A stretch of 64,000 nucleotides of DNA from NCBI RefSeq assembly GCF_003573695.1, contig NC_039368.1, forward strand, positions 80,242,374 through 80,306,373. Reading direction: 5' to 3'. How positions within the stretch are numbered: the first letter of the stretch is position 1; every line of letters starts with the position of its first letter. The position numbers and the translations under genes were made by a program. The notes under the pieces are model-generated. The model saw only the letters and a program-made list of their open reading frames with translations. It ran no database searches and had not been told where the DNA came from. This stretch comes from Papaver somniferum (lineage: Eukaryota; Streptophyta; Magnoliopsida; Ranunculales; Papaveraceae). Shown here piece after piece: positions 34,678-45,017 of this stretch.

Positions 34678-35024
34678 GTATATACTTCCTTGAAACATTG
34701 ATTATGAAAGAATTATCTAGTTTCTAATATGACAACTAGTATGTTATGTTTTAAATATGAACGACTTGAAAGAAACGTAAATCCAAATGGAAACAAGTAT
34801 GTATTACTAACCTCGAACAGAAGGATGATGTGTACGTTGATGCCGATATGTTTTCAGGTTCTTCAGAGTAACACGAGTTTGTCTCAACATTTCTAATGTT
34901 CCTAGGACCTAACAAAGTTGACTTTAGTAATTTAATCAAGTAGCTTCGAGTTTTGGAGCTAGATTATGACAACCAGACTTGACATACCAACGCTTCGTGG
35001 GTTCAACAGAGCAACGCTCCAACA
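34678..35024 (-). mobile_element. second LTR fragment of a related family
   Basis: On the minus strand this starts TGTTGGAGCGTTGCTCTGTT at 35024 and shares the GAACCCAC.AAG.GTTGGTATGTCAAG core with the LTRs at 20860 and 27869. It is about 350 bp and truncated by the neighbouring fragment at 34677/34678. Confidence 0.7.
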
Positions 35025-35710
35025 AGCAAGGATTCTAAGTTTAATACAACATTATATTAACATTAATACAACATTGTTTTTGAGAACCATTCACAGTAAT
35101 TTAAAAATGCATCTTAGCAGAAGTTTATTTGATTTTATGATCATAGGATTTAGGATTTCAAAAATGGCTTCACTTCTATCCATGTCTAGGAATAAAGCCA
35201 TATGTTTTCTTTTTGCAAAAAAAAATTTAGCAACAGTCCACAGCAAATTAAAATTTTTGAAACAACGGATTTCCATTAATAATCGTTGCTAAAATATGCA
35301 ACATGGTGTTTAGTAAAGAGTGATTGTTGTTGCAAGCTCATGCAACACAATAAAAAACCATTGCCCAGTTTTTGTGTAATATAAGTGCTGAGAATAATAG
35401 ATAAAAATTGGGTAAGAAAAACATTTTTGAAAGAATCTAGAACACAAAACAAGGTTTGGACAAGTTAGGCATGATAAAGAGTGGCCAAGATTTGTCGAAG
35501 GAGAAGATAAATCCATGATCACGATTTATTCAAATTAAACATTATAAGTGTTACAATTAATTCCTCGTATTATAAATTTTTCATTTCATCATAAATATTT
35601 CCTTAATTAATTTATCATATCATATTTCCATCAATAAATTAAATAAAAGGTATTAATTATTCCTAAAACAAAGAAAAATATGGGTTTTACAAAGAAAACC
35701 AAACACTTAT
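35025..35710. other. no gene seen
   Basis: This is AT-rich sequence. Two overlapping frames on opposite strands around 34966-35292 have no recognisable content. No clear repeat is seen. Confidence 0.4.
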
Positions 35711-35781
35711 GGGGCAATCCGAGAATTGAACTCGGGACCTCTCGCACCCCAGCGAGAATCATACTACTAGACCAATTTCCC
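35711..35781 (-). tRNA. tRNA-Pro-like sequence, probably a pseudogene
   Basis: On the minus strand the sequence reads as a cloverleaf of tRNA-Pro type: D-arm region TTGGTCTAGTAGTATGAT, anticodon stem CTCGC/GCGAG, and T-arm GTCCCGAGTTCAATTCTCGG. Two defects stand out. The acceptor stem GGGAAAT/ATTGCCC has one A-G mismatch, and the anticodon loop (TGGGGT) has six bases instead of seven, so no proper anticodon can be assigned. Length is 71. A nuclear tRNA-derived relic is most likely. Confidence 0.75.
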
Positions 35782-35804
35782 GTTTGTAAAAATTATTTCA
35801 ATGT

Positions 35805-35935
35805 ATAATAGTGGTGGTAGTAGTAATGGGTGGTGAAAGCTATGGAGGGTGTTGGTGAGTGGAGGTGGTAACAATGGTGGTGGTGGAAGAAATTGTGGAG
35901 GTGGATGGTTTTAATGGTGGTGGGTGTTTATTTTA
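35805..35935. repeat. GGTGGT-rich low-complexity tract
   Basis: This is an irregular run of GGT, GGA and GTA triplets, a purine/GT-rich strand. No gene is implied. Confidence 0.7.
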
Positions 35936-38900
35936 AGTTTATTTTTCCTGAAGCAAAAAATAAAATAAAAATGACGGGTAACATTGTATTGTGAAAGATG
36001 TGGTTGATTGTTTTTGACAGGATTAATAAAGATAGTTACTAAATGATACCAAACCATATATAACAAAATAATTATGAACAATAGATCAAATGGTGCCCCT
36101 GCTATCTTTGGTAACTGTTCATGTGAATCATTGTTTTTAGTGTTAAAATAAAATAAAAAAATTGTAATACAAAAGAGAATATAGCAAAAAAAAAACATTA
36201 GAGAATAAATTAATTGACGACCTAAGTTTGTTCAACTTTATACATGACATTTGCGATTAATCGCCCAATATCCTTCACGGGATGCGGTTGTTTTGTAGTT
36301 ATGACGGGCATTCGTGAATAGTAATATACTATGTTAATTTTGTGCCGCCACAAAACGGGTAACACTATAAAGTATAAGATGTGGTTGATCGTCTTAATGC
36401 TAAGATAAACTCGATTAAAATACATGACAATTTAAATAAAAAACACTGGGATGTCACGTTATATAACAACTACTCTAAATTACATATTTAGTATCAAGAT
36501 TTCGCCTTTCAATAGATAAATCTATGGCTGTATTGAGATCCCGTAAGTAGTGCTTAAGTTGGCGATTGGATTTCTAAATGATGATGAATACAATGAAACG
36601 CCCCCTCTTGGTTTCTCCAAGAAAAACCGAAACCTTCTCAAAAAAATAAAATAATCAATCGAACAACAGTTAGATGGAGCGCCATCACTACCACTATAAA
36701 CTTCTCTGAACTGCTACATATCCAATGAACATTCCACATATTAATTTGGTGATTTCGTTCTATCGTAATTATTGATAAGGCATGCTATTAAAACTCTAAT
36801 GGCGATTTTTGAAGGTATTTTCATATTATGGAATTCTCTTATAAGTGTTGTTTTATGCAAGTATTGGTTCAACTTGGGTTCTTCTATGTTTTTTTATTAA
36901 CTTGATGATTTTTTGAATTTGAATACATGTTTAGATAACATAATTTTATACCTTTAAGGTATTCTCTTTGTAACACCATCGCTATCCTCTTCTTTTTACC
37001 CATTGGCACTCTATAATGATCCCGGGATTGTAGACATTATTTGATCAATGTTGGGGTATTTGTTTAATATCAAGGCTGGTTAAACCTTATGTATTTTCTA
37101 CAAATTGAAGGTGATAGAAGTTTGTGTCGGATTTTTCTCCGAAACGAATGATATTTCTTCAAAAGGTTAGTTGAATGTATATCGACACAGACATCAATAT
37201 GACTATATATGTTCTTTAGTGTTCCAAATTACTTGAGTAAAACTATACATGAGAACGCCACTCATGCACTACTTAGCATAGTTGATGCAAAAAAAAAAAA
37301 AAATTATCCATGAATTTGTTCAATTTTCTGTCATCATTTTATGTTATCATTATGATTGAGGAATTATCTTGCAAATGTTCTGATTTATTTTTAGAAGTTT
37401 ATTTTTCATCATGTATATCTCAGTCTTCCAATATCCAAGAGTTCTCCAATTTTATAAAACTATCACATTTGCACAAAAAGAATAGTCTATATTAGGGAAA
37501 ATATTATGGTTCTTTTCTTCATATCGTAGAGCCGTAGTTATCAGTGATTTTGGAACCCGTGAATTCATAAATGTCATGGAATTGGGTTGGCGGATTAGGC
37601 ATATTTATTGTTAGAGAAAATATTTTCTTTGAAATTTAAAATTACGTTGGATGAGATAGTAAACGTGATAATATCTATTTTATTTTATTTTTAATTTTCA
37701 TGTTGGGACGACATTGTTACTCTGGCTGAATACTAAATAGATATAACATGCTTAAGAAAAACAAAAAAGTAACTAATCATTTTCCTGGCCGAAACCTTTT
37801 TGAATATCAAATCTATTTTTCATGGAAAAATAAAATAAGCCGAACGCAAATAATGTCGAATTAGATAAAAAGGCACCCCGTGCCGTTACGGCTAGATAAA
37901 GCCACTATTGATTATTATCTTAATAATGTTTATACATATTAAAGAGGGAGGTGCAGATTACGGTGAATCAATGCAAATGACTAATACTGGGTGGTACTAA
38001 ATATAGTAAAAAAAAGTGTAAGCCAAACAAGAAAAATCAGATAAGATAATAAATTATGTTATTCATTATCTCTTTTAAAAAAATCCAAATAAAGTTCGGT
38101 AGAAAAAAAATCTTGATTATAATCCGTCAAAAGAATATACTAAGGGTCCAAAAAATTATCTCCAAACCCAATCGGTCGAAACTTAAATTGGTGAGGGCAA
38201 GATTTAAACATAGGATCCTGTTAATAGTAACGCTCAGAAATAAATTTTGTTTTTAAAATAATTATTTTAGAAATTTTTATGAGAACTCAATTTTGTGCAT
38301 ATTTTTTTAAAGAGAGTCAATTTGACATTCTGAGTTGATTAGTTAAGTATTTCAGAGCTAGTCTCACTGACACATGTGCTATAAATCATGTCCCTCGATA
38401 CGTTACTCTCAAATTTAAAACGGTGATGAGATTGAAATATCACATGAACAATCGATAGAGAGTGTACATAAAATCATACTTCCCTTTTCAAGCGTTTTAT
38501 TTTCTGTTTTTGTATTATGTGTGGAAAATTTTAAGAGATCATTTAATATTATACAGGTAAAGTAGTAATGACTACTTCCCAAAAAATAGTCATAGTAATA
38601 GAAACCTAATGGCTATTCTTTTATAAGAATAATGTTCAATTGCATGGGTATTGGAATTAGTATTAACTTAGACTTTGTTAATTAATGCACATGAATTACC
38701 ATATATAGAAGCTACTAAGTTTTCGTCCTTTTTACTCCAAATTTAAGATGCATGGTTATTGTTAAGTCCAGTTTAATAGAGAGTTTGATGATACTTGTTC
38801 TATGTTAGAGTGTGTTATCCAAATATGGAGCAGGTGAAAAATATAATAGTATATCAGATGAAGAAAACATGGAAATTGAAAAATAACTCAGCGTCCTCAA

Positions 38901-40088
38901 CAAACCACCAACCAAGCGGATAATCGTAAGATAATTGCTCCTCATCTCCATGAAATAATCTTGTTTGCATAATGTGAGTTTAAAAACCATCAGAGAAAAT
39001 TGCGTTTAGAAAAACAACTGTGCATATGTATTTTTTAATCTTCCAATTTCTATTTTTTAACTATTTCTTTTCCTTTATATATTAGAGTAAAATGGATGAC
39101 ATAATTGTAGACTGCATCGACATCTATAAACAACCTGTTTTTGACCATCCATTACTTAAAGATCATAAGATTTAGGTAGTCCATACATATGTAATGATAT
39201 AATTAACTAAACATCATACTACATATACAATTATCTCTTAGTGCATTATTATTAGCCATTTATATATGAAAAAAAAGATCACCACCCACTAAGTTTCCGA
39301 TGATGGCATCATATTTGTCGAACCAAAATTTGTTGCGTAGAAGTGGTTTAGAGAAATGAAATAAGTAGAATATAGATCTACAACCTCATTTTGTGCATTA
39401 TTAATACTGTTTAATAGTAATTATGGATATATACATGCAGGTGGAACCAAGTTATTTTACTGGTGAAGAAACACAGGTAACATAGATTCATTTGACACAA
39501 AGGTTTCTTCGACACAAATTAATGAGACTCACGAAAAAAAATTAGGTGCCCAATAGGCAGAGTCCCTAATCGAAGGACCACAAAGCGAGAACTAATCTTT
39601 TCTCATTTTCTAAAAAAAGAAAATTAAACAAAATCATACAAACACTTATCCACATAGTTCCATGTATCATCATGCAAGTAATAATTCTTTGACCCTTTTA
39701 TGTTAAACTTTTTCGTAAAACATGAACTGATAGGTTGTCTTTTAGAAAAATGGAAACCAATAACTTCTCTTTTTTGTTTTATTTATCATCTTGATCTAGT
39801 ATGTATTGGCAGAAACATCTTATCGTGAAGAAAAGGTATATTATGAAACCATCGCCAGATTTGGAATACATAATCCATCTATAACTCCAGACCAATTTAA
39901 TACATCTCAAATGTGGATTCAGAATGGCTCCCAGGAGAAATCAATAGCATAGAAACCGGATGGGCTGGAAGTACTTGTAAACGCCCCAATTTTACATAAG
40001 CTCGCCGCAAAATCGTATGCGAAATGGTCTAACGTCTCAAGCCCAAACTTTTATCAGTAGGAGCAAACTACCTTAAGTCCATTAAGAC
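35936..40088. other. 4.1-kb AT-rich stretch without recognisable genes
   Basis: No frame on either strand longer than about 95 codons is present, and none shows a domain, zinc finger or enzyme motif. A short similarity pair is visible around ACGGGTAACA...AAGATGTGGTTGAT (35975-36015 and 36354-36397). I could not assign a transposon, and ends were not identified. Confidence 0.5.
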
Positions 40089-40257
40089 CCAAACTAAGAA
40101 TGATTTTTTAGGGACCATCGTTTTCTTGAGGTGACCATGATTTTATTAGGGCACCTTCCTTATAGTTATATGGGGTGTCCTAAAGTGTTGAAATGACTAA
40201 CATATTCTTAACCTAATTTAATTTAAAACCAACCTAATAACCACATATATATATAAC

Positions 40258-40545
40258 CACCACCTCCTCCCACCACCACCGCCGATTACCACCACCTCCG
40301 GTTATCACCACCACCAACCACCGATTACCACCACCACCTCCTCCCATCACCACTGCCCACTACCGCCGATTACCATCACCACCACCTACGATTATCACCA
40401 CCACCAACCACCGATTACCACCACCATCTCTGATTACCACCACCACCAACCACCACCGCCGATTACCACCACCACCTCCTCCGATTATCACCACTGCCAA
40501 CCACCTATTACCACCACCACCTCCGATTACCACCACCACCTCTAT
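40258..40545. repeat. CACCACC / CCGATTACCACCACC minisatellite
   Basis: This consists of irregular tandem copies of a roughly 21-bp unit, CCGATTACCACCACCACCTCC and variants. Confidence 0.88.
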
Positions 40546-40699
40546 ATATATAACTTAATTTAAAACATTAACAAAGATATTCTCACAAACCCATTACTTG
40601 TCATTCGTTTTTGGTGGAATAAATGAGAAGTAATCATCAAAATGAGTTGAAAATGGAAGTTGCAGAGAGATTTAATGGAGGGTTTTTTTCCAGAAAAAA

Positions 40700-41442
40700 G
40701 TTCGGTTACGTCGCAAAAAACAAGTCTCAGCTGAACTTTTAGTTCGGTTACGTCGCAAAACATTCGGTTTAGTTGCAAAAAGTTCGGTTATCACGAATTA
40801 ATTTTTTCTTAACCGAACTCGGAGTTCGATTGATTCGAAAAAAATACTTTTAACCGAACTCCTTGTATTAGAACAACACAAGTCCATAAGTTCGGTTCCT
40901 TCGCAAAATAAGGATATCACCGAACTTTAAATTCGGTTGGTAGAGCAATTTGATATGTAACCGAACACACAAGATGTACCCATATAAATTGCTAAGTTCA
41001 AAGTTCGGTTACCTACCATTTTATACTAGGTAACCGAATATAGCACTGTAATTTTGGGTTTTTTTTTTATCGGTGAGTTCGGTTAGATACGCTTTTGGAT
41101 AAAATTTTGCGATCCAACCGAACCTCTTACACTTGGAATAATTTTTTTTTAACGTAAAGTTCGGTTGGATAGTTGGTTGGTATGAACTTTGCGTACCAAC
41201 CGAACTATGTACAGTTGGTAAAATTTTATTTTCACGTAAAGTTCGGTTAGTTATTATTTGCAAAGCAACCGAACTTCTAGACCCTAAAGTTCGGTTACAT
41301 TGCGGGCAAACCGAACATTACACTGTATGACCAAAATCTCCATTAACGAGCGAGTTCGGTAACCTGCGTGTTTGGAAAACGTAACCGAACTACATTTTCA
41401 GGTGTGTTCGGTTACATGTTCTTGACATATGGTAACCGAACT
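40700..41442. repeat. array of alternating GTTCGGTTAC / GTAACCGAAC inverted motifs
   Basis: About ten forward GTTCGGTTA copies alternate with about nine reverse TAACCGAAC copies. Each neighbouring forward-reverse pair can form a hairpin with 9-11 bp arms and a loop of roughly 20-40 bases (for example 41159-41205 and 41347-41391). The arms are conserved while the loops differ, so pairing rather than loop sequence has been kept or copied. Confidence 0.88.
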
Positions 41443-41987
41443 GGCCCAAATCTACATAAAAAATTTCATTTTTTTGAATGTTTGGAGCAATTAAACCAAC
41501 ATTATCTAAGTCTGAAGCATACCTGATAACCCAAATGCTCTTCCTCCGGTTGTGGTTGAACTCATTTTTTTTTTATTTTCCATGTTTTTCTTCTTCATCT
41601 TCTCTAACTTTACTCTCTCAATAATTCTACTTAATTATTTCACTAATGATTTCACTAATCATTACCCAACATTAATTAGAAAGGTAGTTTAGGTATTAAT
41701 ATAAATATCAAGATAAGAGATGACCTAGATTTACTTCTAAATGTCTTACTAAAAATAGAACCATGGTCCCAAAAAAAATCATGGTCCCAAAAAATCGTTC
41801 CAAACTAATGTCTACTGCCTATGCTTACGAAGTCCACATTATCCAAAATCCGTTCATTTCCTATATACCAGAACTTAAGTTAGCCGTCCACTATGTAGCA
41901 ATGTGTGCAAAATGACGACACATTTAGCTTTGTTTCCAAGATTTCCCTATTCTCAAAGATTTTAGAATTAATTGATATCTTTTGTAA

Positions 41988-43114
41988 CGGTAATGCTATT
42001 CCCCACTCTTTTTGGCACTCTATTCACCACTCACGCTGAGCTGTCAGCCCAGTATACAAACCAGGTCAATTTTATTTCTTTAATGTTTTTATCTCTCTAT
42101 CCTTCCCTTTTATCGACGAAATGAAAAAAACTTTCACTTCCTCTATAATTCATTCTCCTTCTTCATCTTTCTTATCAACTGGTTTGTGTTCTGACTTCTG
42201 AGAACCTTTTCATGTTGTTCTCAAATCTTTGAATTTTAAAGAATTGTTAGTGAGAGAAATAATTTTCAGTGATTTTTTTTTTTCTTTGGAAGTGTGTAGC
42301 CATCTGAAAACCGGTGGTGATGAAGCATTATATGATTATTTTTCAAAAAAATTCTTTCACATCCGTGGTGGTAATTTTATACAACCTGCAGCATCACTAC
42401 AGCAACATTCATCATCAATTGATTCTTTTTCTAACCTTCTCACTGCTGATAGTGATTATCAACATAAACAAATTCATTCACACCGGCACTATTATGATCA
42501 TCAGATCAAAATTAAAACTCATCATCTTTATCTTAGCCATACATTTATAAAACCCATATTCTTTGATTCCAAAATTGGAGACGAGTAATTTTAGATCTAA
42601 TGATTGATTTTTTAATTCAAACAAAGTTTCTATATGATGTGTCACTTTCCATGATTATCTTGATACAATGATTAGGTTTGAGCTTTTTTTCTCAATTAAT
42701 TGTCATTGTTAGTCTGTTAATCAAATAGGAAAAGGGCAGTGTTTTGATTTTAGAGAGGTTCTTGATGTTGTTGCTTTTGTATTGCTAGAGAATTATCCAT
42801 TGATGTTAAAACCCATTGCTTTTCTATGGGTTTGAAATTTTGAGGATGTTTTGATAGAAGTGTCTGATGGAGGTGACAGAGAAAAAAATATTAGGAAAGG
42901 GGAAGAACTGATGAAGAAGAAGAGGAATAACACGATCCGGGAATAGCAAATAAAGATAGAAAGAATCACGTGACTGATTTTTTTTAATTTTTTTTAATTT
43001 TGTGTGTTAAAGTAGTTGTCCTCTCGCTTCGGTAAACTGGATACTGGGCTGACAGCTCAGCGTGAGTGGTGAATAGAGTGCTAAGAAGAGCTAGGAATAG
43101 CATTACCGTTACCG
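41988..43114. mobile_element. MULE-like element with captured-looking sequence (Pack-MULE candidate), 1.1 kb
   Basis: A 9-bp duplication CTTTTGTAA flanks it (41979-41987 and 43115-43123). The long terminal inverted repeats begin CGGTAATGCTATTCC (left) and CGGTAACGGTAATGCTATTCC (right). Inside that they share a stretch ending CACTCACGCTGAGCTGTCAG...CCCAGTAT, about 75 bp in all. The interior has no transposase but carries a 119-codon frame and intron-like T-rich sequence, as in gene-capturing Pack-MULEs. The right two thirds are duplicated at 50837-51415. Confidence 0.85.
42229..42588 (+). CDS. possible captured gene fragment in the Pack-MULE-like element
   Basis: The open frame is 119 codons. 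The middle (HLKTGGDEALYDYFSKKFFH, then Ser/Gln/His-rich to HRHYYDHQ) looks like ordinary protein sequence rather than noise. I do not recognise the parent gene. The first residues and the last about 30 are hydrophobic or low-complexity and may be outside the captured exon. The fragment would be transcribed only if the element has picked up a promoter. Confidence 0.35.
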   Translation: MNFKELLVREIIFSDFFFSLEVCSHLKTGGDEALYDYFSKKFFHIRGGNFIQPAASLQQHSSSIDSFSNLLTADSDYQHKQIHSHRHYYDHQIKIKTHHLYLSHTFIKPIFFDSKIGDE

Positions 43115-43233
43115 CTTTTGTAATCTTAAAAAATAAAATCAAATAATAATTAAGATCTTTACTGAATAGAAATAATAATAATTAAATTAGTAGACTATTT
43201 AAACATCTATATTAGAGACAGGAGCGATGAGAG

Positions 43234-43444
43234 AGGAGGGAGCGGCGGCGGAGTTGTGAAAATTATTCAACTTGAAAGAAAAAGTTTTGAGATTTCTGTG
43301 GAATCTTTTGGTGACAAAAATTTGATTAAGATATTAGAGAGAGGATGGGGGATTGAGAGTGTGGATTGCGGTACCTAAGAGATTAGTAATCTGGTTGATC
43401 TCTCTGTTGAAATCTTTTCACAAAGGGAAGAACAACGCTAATCA
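43234..43444 (+). pseudogene. broken coding remnant of unknown family
   Basis: Two adjoining frames read like protein: VVKIIQLERKSFEISVES...KILERGWGIESV, and after a one-base shift WIAVPKRLVIWLISLLKSFHKG. A repeat-associated plant protein of unknown function is my best guess. The same sequence recurs at 51535-51747 in the duplicated copy. Confidence 0.3.
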
Positions 43445-43563
43445 TGTTGGAAATGAATTTTGGGTTAATGGCTAAATGGGTATTGAAAATGTTTTGAAAA
43501 TGGGTATTGGAATGACTAAACAGGCTCACAATCACTCAAGTTGGTGTTTAACTAAAACTCAAT
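43445..43563. mobile_element. truncated copia LTR start
   Basis: TGTTGGAAATGAATTTTGGG and the next 100 bp equal the start of the LTR at 51748. The match ends at 43563, where PIF/Harbinger sequence begins. Confidence 0.9.
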
Positions 43564-43689
43564 ACCAAAAGTAAGACTAAAAACCAAAAAAATTTGGTAT
43601 TCTGGATGTTCAAGCGCAGTGGTAGAACACCAAATTTGGTGAAGCGTAACTTATACACATGCCCGATGTCAGACGAAAATTATATTCAC

Positions 43690-44150
43690 GTTTGTTGATT
43701 AGGCGGCTTTATATTATGCGTTTGAGTGAAACGTAGGTATAATGCGCGTTTGATTGAGGCGTAGGTATAATTAACGCCGGATATGGGACGGGGATGGAAA
43801 GTGCGTCTACAGGGACGGGGATTAAAAGTGCGTCCCATTCATACGGAGATATAAAGTGCGTATGTTTCGGGCGTTAATGGCTTATGCGTCTGGGTGAGAC
43901 GTTTATACAAGATGCGTTTGATTGGGGCGTTTATAGAAGGAGCGTCTGAATGGGGAGTGCATTGAAGAAGCGTCTGTGTGGGGCGTGCATTAAAGAGGCG
44001 TCTGGTTGGGACGTTTTTAATAAGTGCGTCTGGTTAGGACGTTGTTAATAAGTGCGTCTAGTTGGGACGTTGTTAATAAGTGCGTTTCGATGGGGCGTGC
44101 ACAGAAATAGCGTTTGTGTGGGGCGCTTTTAGAAAGAGCGTCTGAATATA
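43690..44150. repeat. left subterminal GCGTCTG array of the PIF/Harbinger element
   Basis: A roughly 29-bp degenerate unit, GCGTCTGGTTGGGACGTT plus TAATAAGT-type spacer, is repeated about 14 times. GCGTYTG and GRGRCGT alternate. The stretch is clearly richer in CG dinucleotides than its surroundings. Confidence 0.85.
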
Positions 44151-44499
44151 TACTTCTTTTATCCTCTTCTCCTCCTCTTTTTACATAACCTACGTTTTTA
44201 CAGAAGAAAAAAAAACGACGAAACCTAAGTAAAAATCTAGGGCAATACCTAAATCTCATGTGACGGCCATTTGATTGGGTGCGGAGAAACGAGTTCTTGT
44301 GAAAGAAACGACTAATCTTATTCGTTAATCGGGTGCGGGCAAATTTGATTGAAGATTAAAGGTATGGTTTGTTTTGGGGTAATCTGTTTTTGGTTGGATA
44401 ATTTGATTAAAGATTAAAGTTACGATTAATTAGGCTGTGTTTGGGTGGAATCGGTGGATTGCATGTTGATTTCATTAAGCATACCGTGAGGTTACTGTT

Positions 44500-44580
44500 T
44501 GTTTGATTATGTACTGTTTATTTGATTACTGTTTGTTTGATTACTGTTTGTTTGATTAGTTTGTTTGTTTGATTAGTTAT
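44500..44580 (+). repeat. TACTGTTTGTTTGATTA short tandem repeats
   Basis: Four to five imperfect copies of a 17-bp unit lie in the leader region of the PMD gene. Confidence 0.75.
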
Positions 44581-45017
44581 ATACTTCCGCATCATCATCT
44601 AATAGCGAAATAACACACTGTAACATGATTGATAGAATACAATAATTCTAATTTATCACCTGTAGTAGTTCACTCAAATCCATTAAACATGTATTGTTGT
44701 TGCTCACACAAGGGGAGATACAAAATTTTAAACAGTTCTGTGATATAGACGGTGTATGTAGTGAGATTCAAACTCGTTTAATGTAATTTTCGTATTTATT
44801 TACTTTAAAAATTTTGATCTTCTATACTGTAAGTAAATAAAAAATAATCTTTACTGTAAATTTTTTTGATCTTCTATACTGTAAATTTTGATCTTCTATA
44901 ATATAGAATAGAACTTCTTATGGATGCTGTAAACTCAGAAAAAACAATTACTAACTTGTATTTATATCGTGCTCAGATGTTGAGCAGAATAACGTCGAGA
45001 TTTGCACAAGGAAAAAG

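Larger units (their letters stand above)
40098..41799. mobile_element. MULE-like non-autonomous element with hairpin array, 1.7 kb
   Basis: A 9-bp duplication CCAAACTAA flanks it (40089-40097 and 41800-41808). The ends are inverted repeats of ATGATTTTTTAGGGACCAT (left) and ACGATTTTTTGGGACCAT (right, reverse complement), each followed by a second GGGACCAT/GTGACCAT copy. The 9-bp duplication points to a Mutator-like element. There is no transposase. The body holds a CCACCACC-rich tract and an array of inverted GTTCGGTTAC motifs. Confidence 0.8.
42533..43563. repeat. left copy of a 1.03-kb direct duplication
   Basis: This is nearly identical to 50837-51866; I counted about five substitutions and one T deletion by eye. 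It contains the right part of the Pack-MULE, a 320-bp spacer and the first 119 bp of a copia LTR (from 43445). The PIF/Harbinger element lies between the two copies. Confidence 0.93.

Noticed and set aside
35711..35781. Functional nuclear tRNA-Pro gene
   Set aside because: The six-base anticodon loop and a mismatched acceptor pair argue against function.
35936..40088. Search for a host gene in the longest transposon-free stretch
   Set aside because: No frame of useful length, no splice-consistent exon chain and no recognisable motif were found on either strand.
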